In this document: positions 17,357 through 26,382 of the stretch, in pieces
Layout: each line of letters starts with the position of its first letter
Numbering within the stretch: the first letter of the stretch is position 1
Position numbers and translations under genes: made by a program
From: Marininema mesophilum
Lineage (GTDB): Bacteria > Bacillota > Bacilli > Thermoactinomycetales > DSM-45169
Assembly: GCF_900106775.1 (NCBI RefSeq)
Contig: NZ_FNNQ01000011.1
Coordinates: 83,744-147,743, forward strand
DNA: 64,000 nucleotides
Reading direction: 5' to 3'
Notes under the pieces: model-generated
Seen by the model: the letters and a program-made list of their open reading frames with translations, nothing else
Told to the model about the DNA's origin: nothing
Database searches by the model: none

Positions 17357-18526
17357 TTATTGTTCTATTACCAAAGCAGTACTCTTTTGCTTATTTCTGT
17401 TTTTATAACGAATGGGGCTTTCGATAAATTTCCAAGAAAGCCCCGCTATTGTAATGATTAAAGCTAACTGAGCGACTATACGGATGATAGTATATTCATC
17501 CCCTGAAATCGCTTCAGGAAGTGATAGCGTCAGTATAGGGTAATGCCATAAATAAATCCCATAGGAGCGAACACCTAACCACTTTAACGGACCCCATCCT
17601 AACATGCGATTAAACCAATGAAGCGAAGGGTGAACAATAGCGACAATTACAGCCACAGTGGCTACACATTGAAGCACCATCCCTCCTTGGTACAGAAAAG
17701 GCTCAACCTCATTAGTATACAAAACCATCCAAAGTAAAGTGGCAAGGCCGCCTACTCCCAATATACTTAGTATTACACGTGTGCGTTTGTTGTCAGCACT
17801 TCTTTCCATAACCTTTTGGCTTGGCAAGTATAGGGCAAGCGCTGCACCAATCAAAAGAGCAAATGCACGAGTATCTGTCCCGTAGTAGATCCTGCTTTGG
17901 TCCATCAATCCAGGTTCATATAGATATGCCATGGCAAGAGCAGAAACCAATGCTCCCAGGAGAATCAATCCGATTAGCCATTTCCGTTTCCGCTTTCTAA
18001 TGAAGAAAAGTCCTAACCACAGCAGAAAGGGCCAAAATAGATAGAATTGTTCTTCTACGGCTAAGGACCAGAGGTGTAATAGAGGAGAAGGTTCACCAAA
18101 ATTAGAAAAATAGGATGCATCACTGATAATGAACCACCAATTATTTAGATATATCAGGGATGCAAGCAAATCTTTCCATAGATTAGTTAACCGAGAAGGA
18201 TCTGATATAGCCATCCAGATCACGACAATGATCAAAAAGAAAAATAGTCCTGGCAGTAGCCGTCTGGCACGCCGGAGCCAAAAATCACGCAAGTCAATTC
18301 TCCCGAGTTTTTCCCGCTGCATAACAAGTATATCGGTAATCAGATATCCAGATAGGACAAAAAATATCCCTACACCTAGTAGTCCACCAGGCATCCAATC
18401 CAATTCGAGATGATAGGCAATCACAGCTAACACTGCGATTGCCCTCAATCCATCCAATCCAGATATCCGACCTTTTATCTGAGAATGCTGCTCATTGACT
18501 GTCTTTGTATTATCCATGGCGATCAC
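17357..18526 (-). CDS. membrane acyltransferase, OatA-like AT3 domain without SGNH domain
   Basis: This 389-aa integral membrane protein has about ten membrane segments and the AT3 (Acyl_transf_3) hallmarks: 'SGLDGLRAIAVLAVIAYHL', 'GGLLGVGIFFVLSGYLIT', the 'RRARRLLP' loop, and 'LLHLWSLAVEEQFYLFWP'. In OatA, such a domain moves acetyl groups across the membrane to a C-terminal extracellular SGNH domain. Here the protein ends at the membrane part, and a separate SGNH lipoprotein is encoded directly upstream with a 4-bp ATGA overlap. The pair is best read as a two-gene OatA. The substrate (peptidoglycan, teichoic acid or other polymer) is not determined. Confidence 0.88.
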   Translation of the reverse strand: MIAMDNTKTVNEQHSQIKGRISGLDGLRAIAVLAVIAYHLELDWMPGGLLGVGIFFVLSGYLITDILVMQREKLGRIDLRDFWLRRARRLLPGLFFFLIIVVIWMAISDPSRLTNLWKDLLASLIYLNNWWFIISDASYFSNFGEPSPLLHLWSLAVEEQFYLFWPFLLWLGLFFIRKRKRKWLIGLILLGALVSALAMAYLYEPGLMDQSRIYYGTDTRAFALLIGAALALYLPSQKVMERSADNKRTRVILSILGVGGLATLLWMVLYTNEVEPFLYQGGMVLQCVATVAVIVAIVHPSLHWFNRMLGWGPLKWLGVRSYGIYLWHYPILTLSLPEAISGDEYTIIRIVAQLALIITIAGLSWKFIESPIRYKNRNKQKSTALVIEQ

Positions 18527-19146
18527 TGGCTTTTCTTGTTATTTTCGAGGTCATCAAGGAGCTTTTGATAAAATTCTTTTGTAAAATGCACGCCATCTTT
18601 ACCACGTAGATCGGATTGATCTTTCAGTAAACCAGACAAATCGATATAATCTACGTTTTCCTTTTTGGATAATGCTTTTAAGCCTTTATTCAATCGAGGA
18701 ATATTTTTGAATTTAGGTTCTTTTTGCAGTGCTTTTGCGGTTACAGGTGGGACGGATAAAACATGAATTTTCATTTCCGGTGATTTTTCTTTTAGTGTCT
18801 TGATCAATTTTTCATAGTCGGTCAGGGTTTTATTTACTGGGTCCTTTACTGGAAAATACAAGCTGTTCAAGCCAAGTAGAAAATATAGATCTTTAGGCTT
18901 CTTACTGACAATTTTATCAACATCTTTTAATGCAAACATCGGGGTGCCACCATCACTAGTTATCACATTTTCTTTACCTGCAACCTCAGGTAATCCTTTG
19001 AAAAGGGAATCCCCATAATAGAGATTGCTCGATGTTTTATTCGTATCTTCCTTTCCCCCATAAGCGTCTCCGTTTTGTTTCCCTCCACAAGCTACAACAG
19101 TTAAAGCTAAAATAGCAACGAGTAAACCCATAAATAGTTTTTTCAT
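18523..19146 (-). CDS. SGNH/GDSL-type esterase lipoprotein, partner of AT3 protein
   Basis: The 207-aa protein has a lipoprotein signal ending in the lipobox 'LTVVAC' (Cys20), so it is anchored outside the membrane. Residue Ser47 in 'YYGDSLF' is the block I nucleophile, 'LLGLN' (Asn94) fits block III, and 'DGVHF' (Asp184, His187) is block V. This is a complete SGNH set, as in the extracellular half of OatA. It precedes the AT3 gene with an ATGA overlap, which suggests coupled translation. GGAGGAAA lies upstream of the ATG. It is inferred to transfer acetyl groups delivered by the AT3 protein to a wall polymer. Confidence 0.85.
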   Translation of the reverse strand: MKKLFMGLLVAILALTVVACGGKQNGDAYGGKEDTNKTSSNLYYGDSLFKGLPEVAGKENVITSDGGTPMFALKDVDKIVSKKPKDLYFLLGLNSLYFPVKDPVNKTLTDYEKLIKTLKEKSPEMKIHVLSVPPVTAKALQKEPKFKNIPRLNKGLKALSKKENVDYIDLSGLLKDQSDLRGKDGVHFTKEFYQKLLDDLENNKKSQ

Positions 19147-19646
19147 AGCCGCATTTCCTCCTTAAAGTCATTGTGATTAAGAATGTGGCATATCATTCCA
19201 CATAAACATTCACTCTTAATTGGTGGTGTGCGTCTAGTATAGGGGAGTGAATAGTCGAGAAACAGTGTAGAAAGAAGGTGAAGTTGTCCAGGTATAAACT
19301 AAGGGGAAATTAGCCAATTAAAAAATTAAAAACGCTCCTTTGTGTACAATTGTTTTGAAGAGCCAACTCAAACAACCACACAAAGGGCGTTTTTTTCTCC
19401 TAGTCTCGGGCTAATCAACAACCCTGCTGAATCACTACAAAGGGCATTAACTATAATTTCCTACTTTTGGTATAGAGAGAATGATTGAATTATGTTATAT
19501 TGCGTCGAAGAGTATTTAGTTATGTTATATTGGTAGAGTTATGCGAGATATGTATTTCCTTTAGTTTCATGATATAGCAAGGATTGGAAAATTAGACAAG
19601 AGAGCTCTAATCTCAGACGAATCAGGAATCCCAGGGGGTTTTATAT
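19147..19646. other. 500-bp region between divergent envelope genes
   Basis: This region separates the SGNH/AT3 operon and the PBP gene. It contains the hairpin at 19328-19397, and should contain both promoters. A run of AATTATGTTATATTG-like sequence appears twice (near 19490 and 19519), a short direct repeat in the PBP upstream region. Confidence 0.5.
19328..19397 (+). terminator. long hairpin with T-tail, possible end of a small RNA
   Basis: AAAAACGCTCCTTTGTGT pairs with ACACAAAGGGCGTTTTT, and an inner TTGTTTTGA/TCAAACAA pairing extends the stem. A T7 run follows on the plus strand. No annotated gene ends here on either strand, so it may terminate a short transcript that begins after 19150. 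Confidence 0.5.
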
Positions 19647-21800
19647 GTGGAGAGTAACCGGATGGAACGAGGATCGCTTCCTTCTCGTTCTCGAGGGAAA
19701 AACCGTTCTACCGCTCGCTCTTTCGGATCACGTAGCGATCGCCGAGGAAAATTTGGCAGGGGAAGATCAAGACGTTCAACATCTGGCGGCGGAAACGGCG
19801 GTAATCAGAAGTGGTTCCGCTTTTTCAATAAAAAATGGATTTTACTAGTATTGTTAACCAGCGTCCTACTCGCAATTGGTGGATTTTATGCGATATTTTT
19901 TGCTGGTAAGACCTATTCAATCAGACAAGCGGTAGATGCAATGGCAGTTTCGTCATCCATCTATGACGAAAATAATAAACCGGTTGTCCAATTGGGTGGT
20001 GCGAATCGGGAATATGTGAAACTGAAGGATATTAAGTCACCCGAATTGGCAAAAGCCTTTGTTGCTGTGGAAGATGAGCGGTTTAGAGAGCATAATGGTG
20101 TGGATTTTCGCGGCTTAGGGCGTGCGGTGGTACGAAATATCATATCCTTCGGTAAAGGAGAAGGGGCGAGTACGATTACCATGCAGGTATCGCGTAATAT
20201 CGTACTTAAAGATTCAGAGAAAACCTATTCTCGTAAACTCAGTGAGATGGCTGTTGCCATGTCGTTGGAACGCGAAGACTCTAAGGATACAATCCTAGAA
20301 AAATACCTCAACTATATCGAATTAGGCAATGATGTCCGTGGGGTCAAGATGGCTGCTAAGATTTATTTTGGTAAGGATATCACGGAACAGAAGCTGAAGC
20401 CCCAGGAAATTGCGTTGTTAGCAGGGCTACCAAAAGCGCCTTACGGCTATAATCCTTATGTTAATAAAGAGGAAGCCTTGAATCGGCGTAACACCGTCTT
20501 AAATAAGATGGCTGAACATACGCCAGGCGGACAAATCATTACTAAAGCCGAAGCGGAAAAAGCGAAGAAGACAAGCCTAGGCGTTAATAAAAAATATCTC
20601 AAACGCGGGCAATATGCAGCCTATCGTGATTATGTGTTGAGCGAAATCAAAGAACGTTATAGCAGTATCGCAGGTGATCCTGTGAAACTGAAAGATTTTG
20701 TTAATGGTGGATACAAGATTAAAACATCATTTAATCCCAAAGCTCAATTGGCCGCCGAGAGAGCTCTAAAAAAGGATAGTTACTTTAAGAATAAAAAGGG
20801 TCAGGTAGATAAAAAGTTAGACTCGGGTCTCACCCTGATGAATTGGCGAAATGGAGAAGTAGTGGCGGTTGGTGGAGGACGTAACTATGTTACTGGAAAC
20901 TTGTCTCGTGCTACTCTGAAGGTCCCACCGGGGTCCGTAATCAAACCGATTACGGTCTATGCTCCAGCAGTGAAAGATTATAATTTCAATGAATATACGA
21001 CTAGTTTTGGTAAGGTTCCGATGCAAGAGCTGGTCTCCAAGTCCCTCAATACGCCAACCGTTAGGTTATTAAATTATTATGTAACAGTAAGTGCTGCTGC
21101 TAACTATGCAGAAAAAGCTGGGATTAAGCTTGATAAGAAAGATAAAAGAAGTTATACAGCCCTTGGCCTGGGTGATTTCATCCCGGGGACGAGTACACTG
21201 GAGATGGCGCAAGCATACTCGGCTTTGGCTAACAATGGGAACAACACGGAAGCGCATGCTGTCGTTAAGATCATCAACCGAGATGGGAAAGTTGTCAAAC
21301 CTGATAAGCCAATCGCCAAGAGTAAACAAGTCTATGATCCGAAGACAGCGTATTATATGACACGAATGCTGAAAAAAGCTGTACAGCCATATGTATGGCT
21401 GGATGATGAGCGACCTGTTGCAGGGAAGACAGCTACGACGATACCGAATGCATCATGGTTTGTTGGCTATAGCACCGATTACGTAGCTGCGGTAAACGTC
21501 TTTAAGGATGGTGATACACCTACGGATCTTCGTGTTGGTGATTTTGCAACTTCGATTTGGAAAGATGTAATGACCGTTGCAGAGGAAGGAAAACCGATTA
21601 CTGATTTCAAACGACCACCAGGTGTTAAGGAGCCGTTACCTCCATTTGAGCCGTGGAAAGATAATGAACAATCCCCGAGAGGAGATCAAGACGACGATAC
21701 GCATCCCCCTGGTAGATCCTTTGGTGGAGATTCCCAACCCCAGGGAGGGGGTATTCCTGGGCAACAACAAGGATATCAGGGTGATCAAACCCGGCCGTAG
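19647..21800 (+). CDS. class A penicillin-binding protein (PBP1A family)
   Basis: The bifunctional glycosyltransferase/transpeptidase builds and crosslinks peptidoglycan. The 717-aa protein has a basic Arg/Ser/Gly-rich cytoplasmic tail (1-62), a membrane anchor (about 64-85), a GT51 domain with 'VAVEDERFREHNGVDFRG' (catalytic Glu142) and 'GASTITMQVSRNI', and a transpeptidase domain with Ser430-Val-Ile-Lys433 and 'SLN' (466-468). The third motif reads Lys594-Thr-Ala rather than KTG. A Pro/Gly/Gln-rich tail ends the protein. I use the GTG at 19647 with GGGGG upstream; the ATG at 19662 is an alternative. Confidence 0.93.
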   Translation: MESNRMERGSLPSRSRGKNRSTARSFGSRSDRRGKFGRGRSRRSTSGGGNGGNQKWFRFFNKKWILLVLLTSVLLAIGGFYAIFFAGKTYSIRQAVDAMAVSSSIYDENNKPVVQLGGANREYVKLKDIKSPELAKAFVAVEDERFREHNGVDFRGLGRAVVRNIISFGKGEGASTITMQVSRNIVLKDSEKTYSRKLSEMAVAMSLEREDSKDTILEKYLNYIELGNDVRGVKMAAKIYFGKDITEQKLKPQEIALLAGLPKAPYGYNPYVNKEEALNRRNTVLNKMAEHTPGGQIITKAEAEKAKKTSLGVNKKYLKRGQYAAYRDYVLSEIKERYSSIAGDPVKLKDFVNGGYKIKTSFNPKAQLAAERALKKDSYFKNKKGQVDKKLDSGLTLMNWRNGEVVAVGGGRNYVTGNLSRATLKVPPGSVIKPITVYAPAVKDYNFNEYTTSFGKVPMQELVSKSLNTPTVRLLNYYVTVSAAANYAEKAGIKLDKKDKRSYTALGLGDFIPGTSTLEMAQAYSALANNGNNTEAHAVVKIINRDGKVVKPDKPIAKSKQVYDPKTAYYMTRMLKKAVQPYVWLDDERPVAGKTATTIPNASWFVGYSTDYVAAVNVFKDGDTPTDLRVGDFATSIWKDVMTVAEEGKPITDFKRPPGVKEPLPPFEPWKDNEQSPRGDQDDDTHPPGRSFGGDSQPQGGGIPGQQQGYQGDQTRP

Positions 21801-22142
21801 ATAGGCTCTAAAGCATACAAGAGGTGACCCAAGAGGCTGACATTGATTTAAATACTGGAATGAAGGAGGATTTGTGTCCTATATAAGGGCATAGATCCTC
21901 TTATTGTGTGTTAAATTGGTATTTATTGGTTTTTGTGGAGAATTAAAGTAGGATACGAGTAATCGAATAGGTATGTAAGTAAAGAAAATGGATGAGTGAA
22001 AGAGGGTAGAATCCGATTCATTTGAATCTCAAGGAAGATCACCTCAGGAATAGGAAAATTTTGATCTTCCTAGCTAGTAGGAATTAAGTTGGGTAGCGCG
22101 GAAGTAAAGGGTATGAAGATATAATATAGAAGGAGATGATTG
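21801..22142. other. intergenic region after the PBP gene
   Basis: About 340 bp without a gene. A weak hairpin, GAGGAT and ATCCTC near 21866-21898, may terminate PBP transcription. A second imperfect repeat (GGAAGATCACC and GATCTTCC near 22032-22070) lies just before the VOC gene. Confidence 0.4.
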
Positions 22143-22574
22143 ATGATGGCATTAAAATTGGTTCCTTATTTGGTGATGGATGGTAATGCGAAGGAGGCTA
22201 TTCTTTTCTATGAAAAAGCTTTTGGTGCTAACCTCTTGTATCAACAAACCTTTGGAGAAATGCCAGAGAATCCAGATTTTCCTCCTTTACCCGAGGCAGC
22301 TAAAGAACGAGTAGCTCATGCGATGTTAAAAGTCGGCGAAACAGATTTGATGTTTTCGGATACCTTCCCAGGTCAGCCGCACAAAACGGGAAATCAAGTA
22401 ACAATCTGTATTTCCTCTGATGATCCGACGAGGTCTAGAGAAATTTTCGAAGCTTTACAACAAGATGGCACGGTAAATATGGAACTACAAGAAACACATT
22501 TCAGCCCCGCGTATGGGATTGTAGTCGATAAATTCGGAGTCTGCTTCCAAATATACACCGAAGGTAAGTCATAA
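22143..22574 (+). CDS. VOC/PhnB-like family protein
   Basis: The 143-aa protein matches the PhnB/YjdN-like subgroup of the vicinal oxygen chelate superfamily: 'LVPYLVMDGNAKEAILFYEK' leads into 'AFGANLLYQQTFGEMP', then 'VAHAMLKVGETDLMFSDTFPG', and 'FGVCFQIY' at the end. Members of the subgroup are of unknown function, and often lack the metal ligands of glyoxalase I. The start is taken as the ATG at 22143, seven bases after AGGAG. The gene stands alone and is followed by a 28-bp hairpin. Confidence 0.85.
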   Translation: MMALKLVPYLVMDGNAKEAILFYEKAFGANLLYQQTFGEMPENPDFPPLPEAAKERVAHAMLKVGETDLMFSDTFPGQPHKTGNQVTICISSDDPTRSREIFEALQQDGTVNMELQETHFSPAYGIVVDKFGVCFQIYTEGKS

Positions 22575-22589
22575 TGTTATAGAAAATCC

Positions 22590-22650
22590 TGCCTATAGAT
22601 AATAACCAGCCCAATCATTTGATGATTGGGCTGGTTATTATCTATAGGCA
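22590..22650. terminator. 28-bp perfect hairpin after the VOC gene
   Basis: Bases 22590-22617 pair without mismatch with 22623-22650 around the loop TTTGA. It lacks a T-run. It lies 16 bp beyond the VOC stop codon and probably ends that transcript. Confidence 0.65.
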
Positions 22651-22829
22651 TTTAAAGGACAAAGACTTTCATTCTTAGTTTCCGCGGTCTTGGCCACTGC
22701 GGGGTCGGAAGTACCGCCTTGATCGCTCGCTATATCGGAAAACGACAGATTCAGAAGGCCCGGCAGACTGCAAAACATCGATTCTTCTAGCAGAAGTGCC
22801 AGGCAGTAAAAATCGACCTTAAAATTAGC

Positions 22830-22866
22830 ATATAACGTTACAAAATCATTCTTTTGTAACGTTATA
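22830..22866. repeat. 16-bp inverted repeat
   Basis: ATATAACGTTACAAAA and TTTTGTAACGTTATAT flank TCATTC. No gene ends nearby; it could be a terminator or operator of a lost gene. Confidence 0.5.
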
Positions 22867-23485
22867 TTTCAAGGGGGATGAAATAATGGATTTCATAACC
22901 TTTATTTCTCATTGAAAAAAGTTAACTTAACTTTTGAGATAAATGAGAAATGAAACATGCGAGTACGTGAATTAGGCTTCGGTTCATTTTAATGGGCCTT
23001 TATATCGCATTTAAAATGGAGATTTTTTTGAACTAGACTCACGAATGTGATTCATTTTATTTATATTTAAATCTATTCCTTCAAGTGTATGGGGATTAAA
23101 AAATCGATTTTTCCTTTATTTATTAATATATTATTCATTTCTTTTTTCGTTTTTGGCAATGATATCTAATTGTTTACTATGAATCCGTGACTTAATGCTG
23201 ATACCATTCGAGTCCCTCCTTTCCACATCATTGGATGGATTTCGAACCAACCAATGATGTAAAATGGAGTGGAATAGAAAACCGATGAATGGATCATTGT
23301 TCGTCTTTCGCAAGTGATTCGACAGTTATCTCGGGGTACCACTGAATAGACTATTAACAAAGAATTGCGCTCGAATCAGGTTTGGATCCTAGCGTTGCTG
23401 GTTCTACCCTTCTTCTTCTACTCATATGAGTGTTTCAATTTTCCAGTAAAGATAAATAATTTTAAATACTACCAATAATTTATTG

Positions 23486-23514
23486 TTGATTAAAAAAATA
23501 AAATTGTATACATT
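23486..23514 (+). promoter_or_regulatory. candidate promoter of the DUF485/symporter operon
   Basis: TTGATT and TACATT are separated by 17 bp, within ATTGTATACATTATTCGTAT. This matches the toxin promoter region (8392-8411) at most positions. Confidence 0.45.
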
Positions 23515-23569
23515 ATTCGTATAAAGAGATTGAAAAAAATGGGGTAATCATAAAAGGAGGATGAAAGTT

Positions 23570-23884
23570 TTGATAAATCAAAATGAAAGCGATTACAAAA
23601 AGATTGTACGATCTCCCCTTTTTCAAGAATTGTTGCAAAAAAAGAGGAAATTTATCATTCCGACTACTATTTTCTTTTTTGTATTTTATTTTTCGCTTCC
23701 TGTCCTAACTTCTTATACTACTGTGTTAAATAAATCTGCTATAGGTCCTATTTCATGGGCCTGGGTGTTTGCATTTGCCCAATTTGCAATGACATGGGGA
23801 CTGTGTCTCCTATATTCAAGCAAAGCAAAGACGTTTGATACGATTGTGGAACAAATTAAAAAAGTTGGAGGTGAAGATAAGTGA
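23570..23884 (+). CDS. DUF485 membrane protein (YjcH-like), symporter partner
   Basis: The 104-aa protein has two membrane segments (about residues 28-48 and 60-82) and the DUF485 pattern 'SPLFQELLQKKRKFIIPTT' near the start. DUF485 proteins are routinely encoded just upstream of ActP-type acetate symporters, as here, with a GTGA overlap. An ATG at 23561 directly abuts AGGAGG with no spacing, so I place the start at the TTG at 23570, nine bases after the RBS. Its role, possibly symporter stability or regulation, is unproven. Confidence 0.88.
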   Translation: MINQNESDYKKIVRSPLFQELLQKKRKFIIPTTIFFFVFYFSLPVLTSYTTVLNKSAIGPISWAWVFAFAQFAMTWGLCLLYSSKAKTFDTIVEQIKKVGGEDK

Positions 23885-25404
23885 ACTATACAGCTTTTTG
23901 GCTATTTTTAGTGATTGTAGCAGCAACCCTTGTTATCACTTTTATCGCAGCTAAAAAAACCAATACGACGAATGAGTTTTATACCGCAGGAGGTGGTCTA
24001 ACAGGTTGGCAAAACGGATTAGCAATTGCTGGGGATTATATGTCGGCCGCATCGTTTTTAGGAATTGCAGGGATGATTGCACTAACAGGATTTGATGGCT
24101 TTTTTTATAGTATAGGTTTCTTGGTTGCATATTTGGTGGTTTTGTATTTGGTTGCTGAACCATTGCGTAATCTTGGTAAATATACGATGGCTGATGTGAT
24201 TACTTCCCGGTTTAAAAATAAAAATATTCGTAGTGTTGTTGCTTTGAATTCTATAACTATTTCTATTTTTTATATGATTGCACAGTTAGTAGGAGCTGGT
24301 GCGTTAATTAAATTGCTATTGGGTCTAGACTATACTACCTCTGTTCTCATTGTTGGCGTCTTGATGACCATCTATGTGGTGTTTGGTGGAATGATGGCGA
24401 CGAGCTGGGTTCAAATTATTAAAGCAGTTTTGCTACTTGCTGGTACCTTTTTAATCTCCATTATGGTATTTGCCAAGTTTGATTTTAGCATTACAAATAT
24501 GTTCCAGCATATGAAAGAAGCAACTCCACTTGGCGAAGCTTTCTTAAATCCAGGTAATAAATTTAAAGATGGATTGGATAATCTTTCGCTTAATTTGGGT
24601 CTTGTTTTGGGAACGGCTGGTCTGCCTCATATCTTGATCCGCTTTTTCACAGTGAAAGATGCACGAACTGCTCGCAAATCAGTAGTCAATGCTACCTGGA
24701 TTATTGGTATTTTCTATATTATGACGATCTTTTTGGGTTTTGGTGCAGCTGCTTTTGTAGGAACGGATGTGATTGAAGAAGCAAACAATGCAGGGAACAT
24801 GGCCGCGCCTTTGCTAGCAAAAGCATTAGGTGGAGATTTCTTATTTGCCTTTATTTCCGCAGTAGCTTTTGCAACGATTTTGGCCGTTGTGGCTGGATTG
24901 GTCTTATCTGCTGCTTCCGCGTTTGCTCATGATTTTTATAGTCATATCATCCGAAAAGGGGAAGCATCCGAAAGGGAACAAATGAATGCTGCAAAATGGG
25001 CATCCGTCGGCGTGTCGATTATTTCAATTATATTGGCATTGTTTGCACAAGAGCTAAATGTTGCTTTTCTGGTTGGTTTGGCATTCGCGGTAGCAGCTAG
25101 CGCTAACTTGCCAGTCATTTTGTTTACGGTATTGTGGCGACGTTTTAATACAACTGGTGCAATCGCAAGTATGTTGGTGGGGCTTTTTAGTTCTTTGATT
25201 CTAGTGGCAATCAGCCCTAATGTATGGAGTCCAGAAGCAGGCAAAGCGATTTTAGTGGGTAATCCACTGATCAGCTTAACGAATCCTGGCATCATTTCTA
25301 TACCACTTGGTTTCTTGGCGGCATATTTGGGAACTATTTTATCGAAATCCAAAGACGAGGATAACTACGATGAGGTTCTGGTTAAGTCGCAGCTTGGGAA
25401 GTAA
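23881..25404 (+). CDS. ActP/YwcA-like sodium:solute (acetate) symporter
   Basis: This 507-aa permease of the SSS family has about 13 membrane segments. The family stretch 'NEFYTAGGGLTGWQNGLAIA' to 'GDYMSAASFLGIAGMIA' is characteristic of the cation/acetate symporter ActP group, as is the upstream DUF485 gene. The likely substrate is acetate or another short-chain monocarboxylate, driven by a sodium or proton gradient. Translation starts at a GTG overlapping the DUF485 stop. The operon ends at the hairpin at 25428. No acetyl-CoA synthetase gene is nearby. Confidence 0.9.
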   Translation: MNYTAFWLFLVIVAATLVITFIAAKKTNTTNEFYTAGGGLTGWQNGLAIAGDYMSAASFLGIAGMIALTGFDGFFYSIGFLVAYLVVLYLVAEPLRNLGKYTMADVITSRFKNKNIRSVVALNSITISIFYMIAQLVGAGALIKLLLGLDYTTSVLIVGVLMTIYVVFGGMMATSWVQIIKAVLLLAGTFLISIMVFAKFDFSITNMFQHMKEATPLGEAFLNPGNKFKDGLDNLSLNLGLVLGTAGLPHILIRFFTVKDARTARKSVVNATWIIGIFYIMTIFLGFGAAAFVGTDVIEEANNAGNMAAPLLAKALGGDFLFAFISAVAFATILAVVAGLVLSAASAFAHDFYSHIIRKGEASEREQMNAAKWASVGVSIISIILALFAQELNVAFLVGLAFAVAASANLPVILFTVLWRRFNTTGAIASMLVGLFSSLILVAISPNVWSPEAGKAILVGNPLISLTNPGIISIPLGFLAAYLGTILSKSKDEDNYDEVLVKSQLGK

Positions 25405-25427
25405 CTGCTTGTATTGATTTGATTTTC

Positions 25428-25474
25428 AAAAGAGAGTGTGGAAACCAAGCATATTATCTCCACACTCTCTTTTA
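25428..25474. terminator. bidirectional intrinsic terminator
   Basis: AAAAGAGAGTGTGGA pairs with TCCACACTCTCTTTT. It lies between the symporter operon and the convergent DUF4097 operon. Confidence 0.85.
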
Positions 25475-25518
25475 TTTAACTATTTTTAATGTAAGTAACG
25501 GGGTATTAGTCTGTATTC

Positions 25519-26382
25519 TCATTTTTTCAGTGAGATGTCGCCGTTGTCGGTTTGAATCGTCAAAGTAGAACCCTGTCCATCCGATTTTTCTTTTCCGATG
25601 ATTCCCTTCACTTGACTCTCCGCGAAATCATCCTTCAGATTCTTTCCGCCAGTTATGGGGTAATCGGTCTGAATGTCTCCAAAATCGGTCTGAAAATCCA
25701 CCTTTAAAGAAGTTGGCTTCCTTGGTGTACGGATACTAACATCGCCGAAATCCGATTTAATTCGGTTATTCCCCTTGAAACCGTTAGTGGACGTCAGCTT
25801 AACATCACCATTGTTCGTTATTACATCCAACGGAGCATCGATTCTCTGAAGGGAGATGTCGCCGAAATCTGACTTCGCGTTCAGCTGGTTGCCCTTATAT
25901 CCATTCAGATTAATGTCTCCATTGTTCGCTTCCACCGTCAACTCTTTCGCCGACAGTTTTTGATCGACATCAATACTAGAATCCGTTTTAAAGGTCAGGG
26001 ATTGATATTGTTTTTCTGGAAGGTACATATCGAGTTGCAGAGGTTTCATCCCGTTATAAATAAAACCGAATTGAACAAAGGGGATCATCTCCTTTTGTCT
26101 TACATCGACTCTGACTAATCCGTTCGTTTTTGACGTTTGAAGGTCTACATTACTTCCAATATATCTTTTCCCCGACAGTTTCATCTGAACTTGATCCTTG
26201 GTGCTCGGATGGATGTTCACATCGACCAAATCCCCTTCTACAGCCAGTTGATCTACGTTTTGAGCATTCACGGATTTTTTGATATTCACATCTTGACGTC
26301 CGTTCCCCGTCATTATTAAGACCACCACCCCGACCAATCCAACTACTATTAATGATAGGGCAAGTTTCACAAGTTTACTCAT
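25519..26382 (-). CDS. DUF4097 family adhesin-like protein
   Basis: The 287-aa protein has an N-terminal membrane anchor (about residues 6-24), then a repetitive beta-helix-like part in which 'NNGDI' and 'DFGDI' turns recur ('EANNGDINLNGYKGN', 'KSDFGDISLQRI', 'DNGDISLKK' at the end). This is the DUF4097 pattern. Such proteins are commonly encoded after DUF1700 and PadR genes, as here, and are thought to take part in envelope sensing, although no mechanism is known. Its start overlaps the DUF1700 gene by 8 bp, behind an AAAGGGGGG ribosome binding site. Confidence 0.88.
   Translation of the reverse strand: MSKLVKLALSLIVVGLVGVVVLIMTGNGRQDVNIKKSVNAQNVDQLAVEGDLVDVNIHPSTKDQVQMKLSGKRYIGSNVDLQTSKTNGLVRVDVRQKEMIPFVQFGFIYNGMKPLQLDMYLPEKQYQSLTFKTDSSIDVDQKLSAKELTVEANNGDINLNGYKGNQLNAKSDFGDISLQRIDAPLDVITNNGDVKLTSTNGFKGNNRIKSDFGDVSIRTPRKPTSLKVDFQTDFGDIQTDYPITGGKNLKDDFAESQVKGIIGKEKSDGQGSTLTIQTDNGDISLKK

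Larger units (their letters stand above)
22575..23569. other. 1-kb gene-free region
   Basis: It holds two long hairpins (22590-22650 and 22830-22866) and, near the right end, the promoter of the DUF485/symporter operon. Between the hairpins, the plus strand has a short frame about 22675-22790 that could be a decayed gene end, but I cannot identify it. From 22870 to 23480 nothing was recognised. Confidence 0.5.

Noticed and set aside
18129..18413. ORFs antisense to the acyltransferase
   Set aside because: Shadow of a well-supported gene; the same applies to other overlapping frames in hemH, cadA, the symporter and cotA.
22665..22800. Short plus-strand frame reading 'LGHCGVGSTALIARYIGKRQ'
   Set aside because: It looks protein-like but has no start, no RBS and no family I can name; it may be chance or a decayed gene end.
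23131..23360. 60-64 aa minus-strand frames upstream of the DUF485 gene
   Set aside because: Two overlapping frames with equal length, no RBS and no motif.
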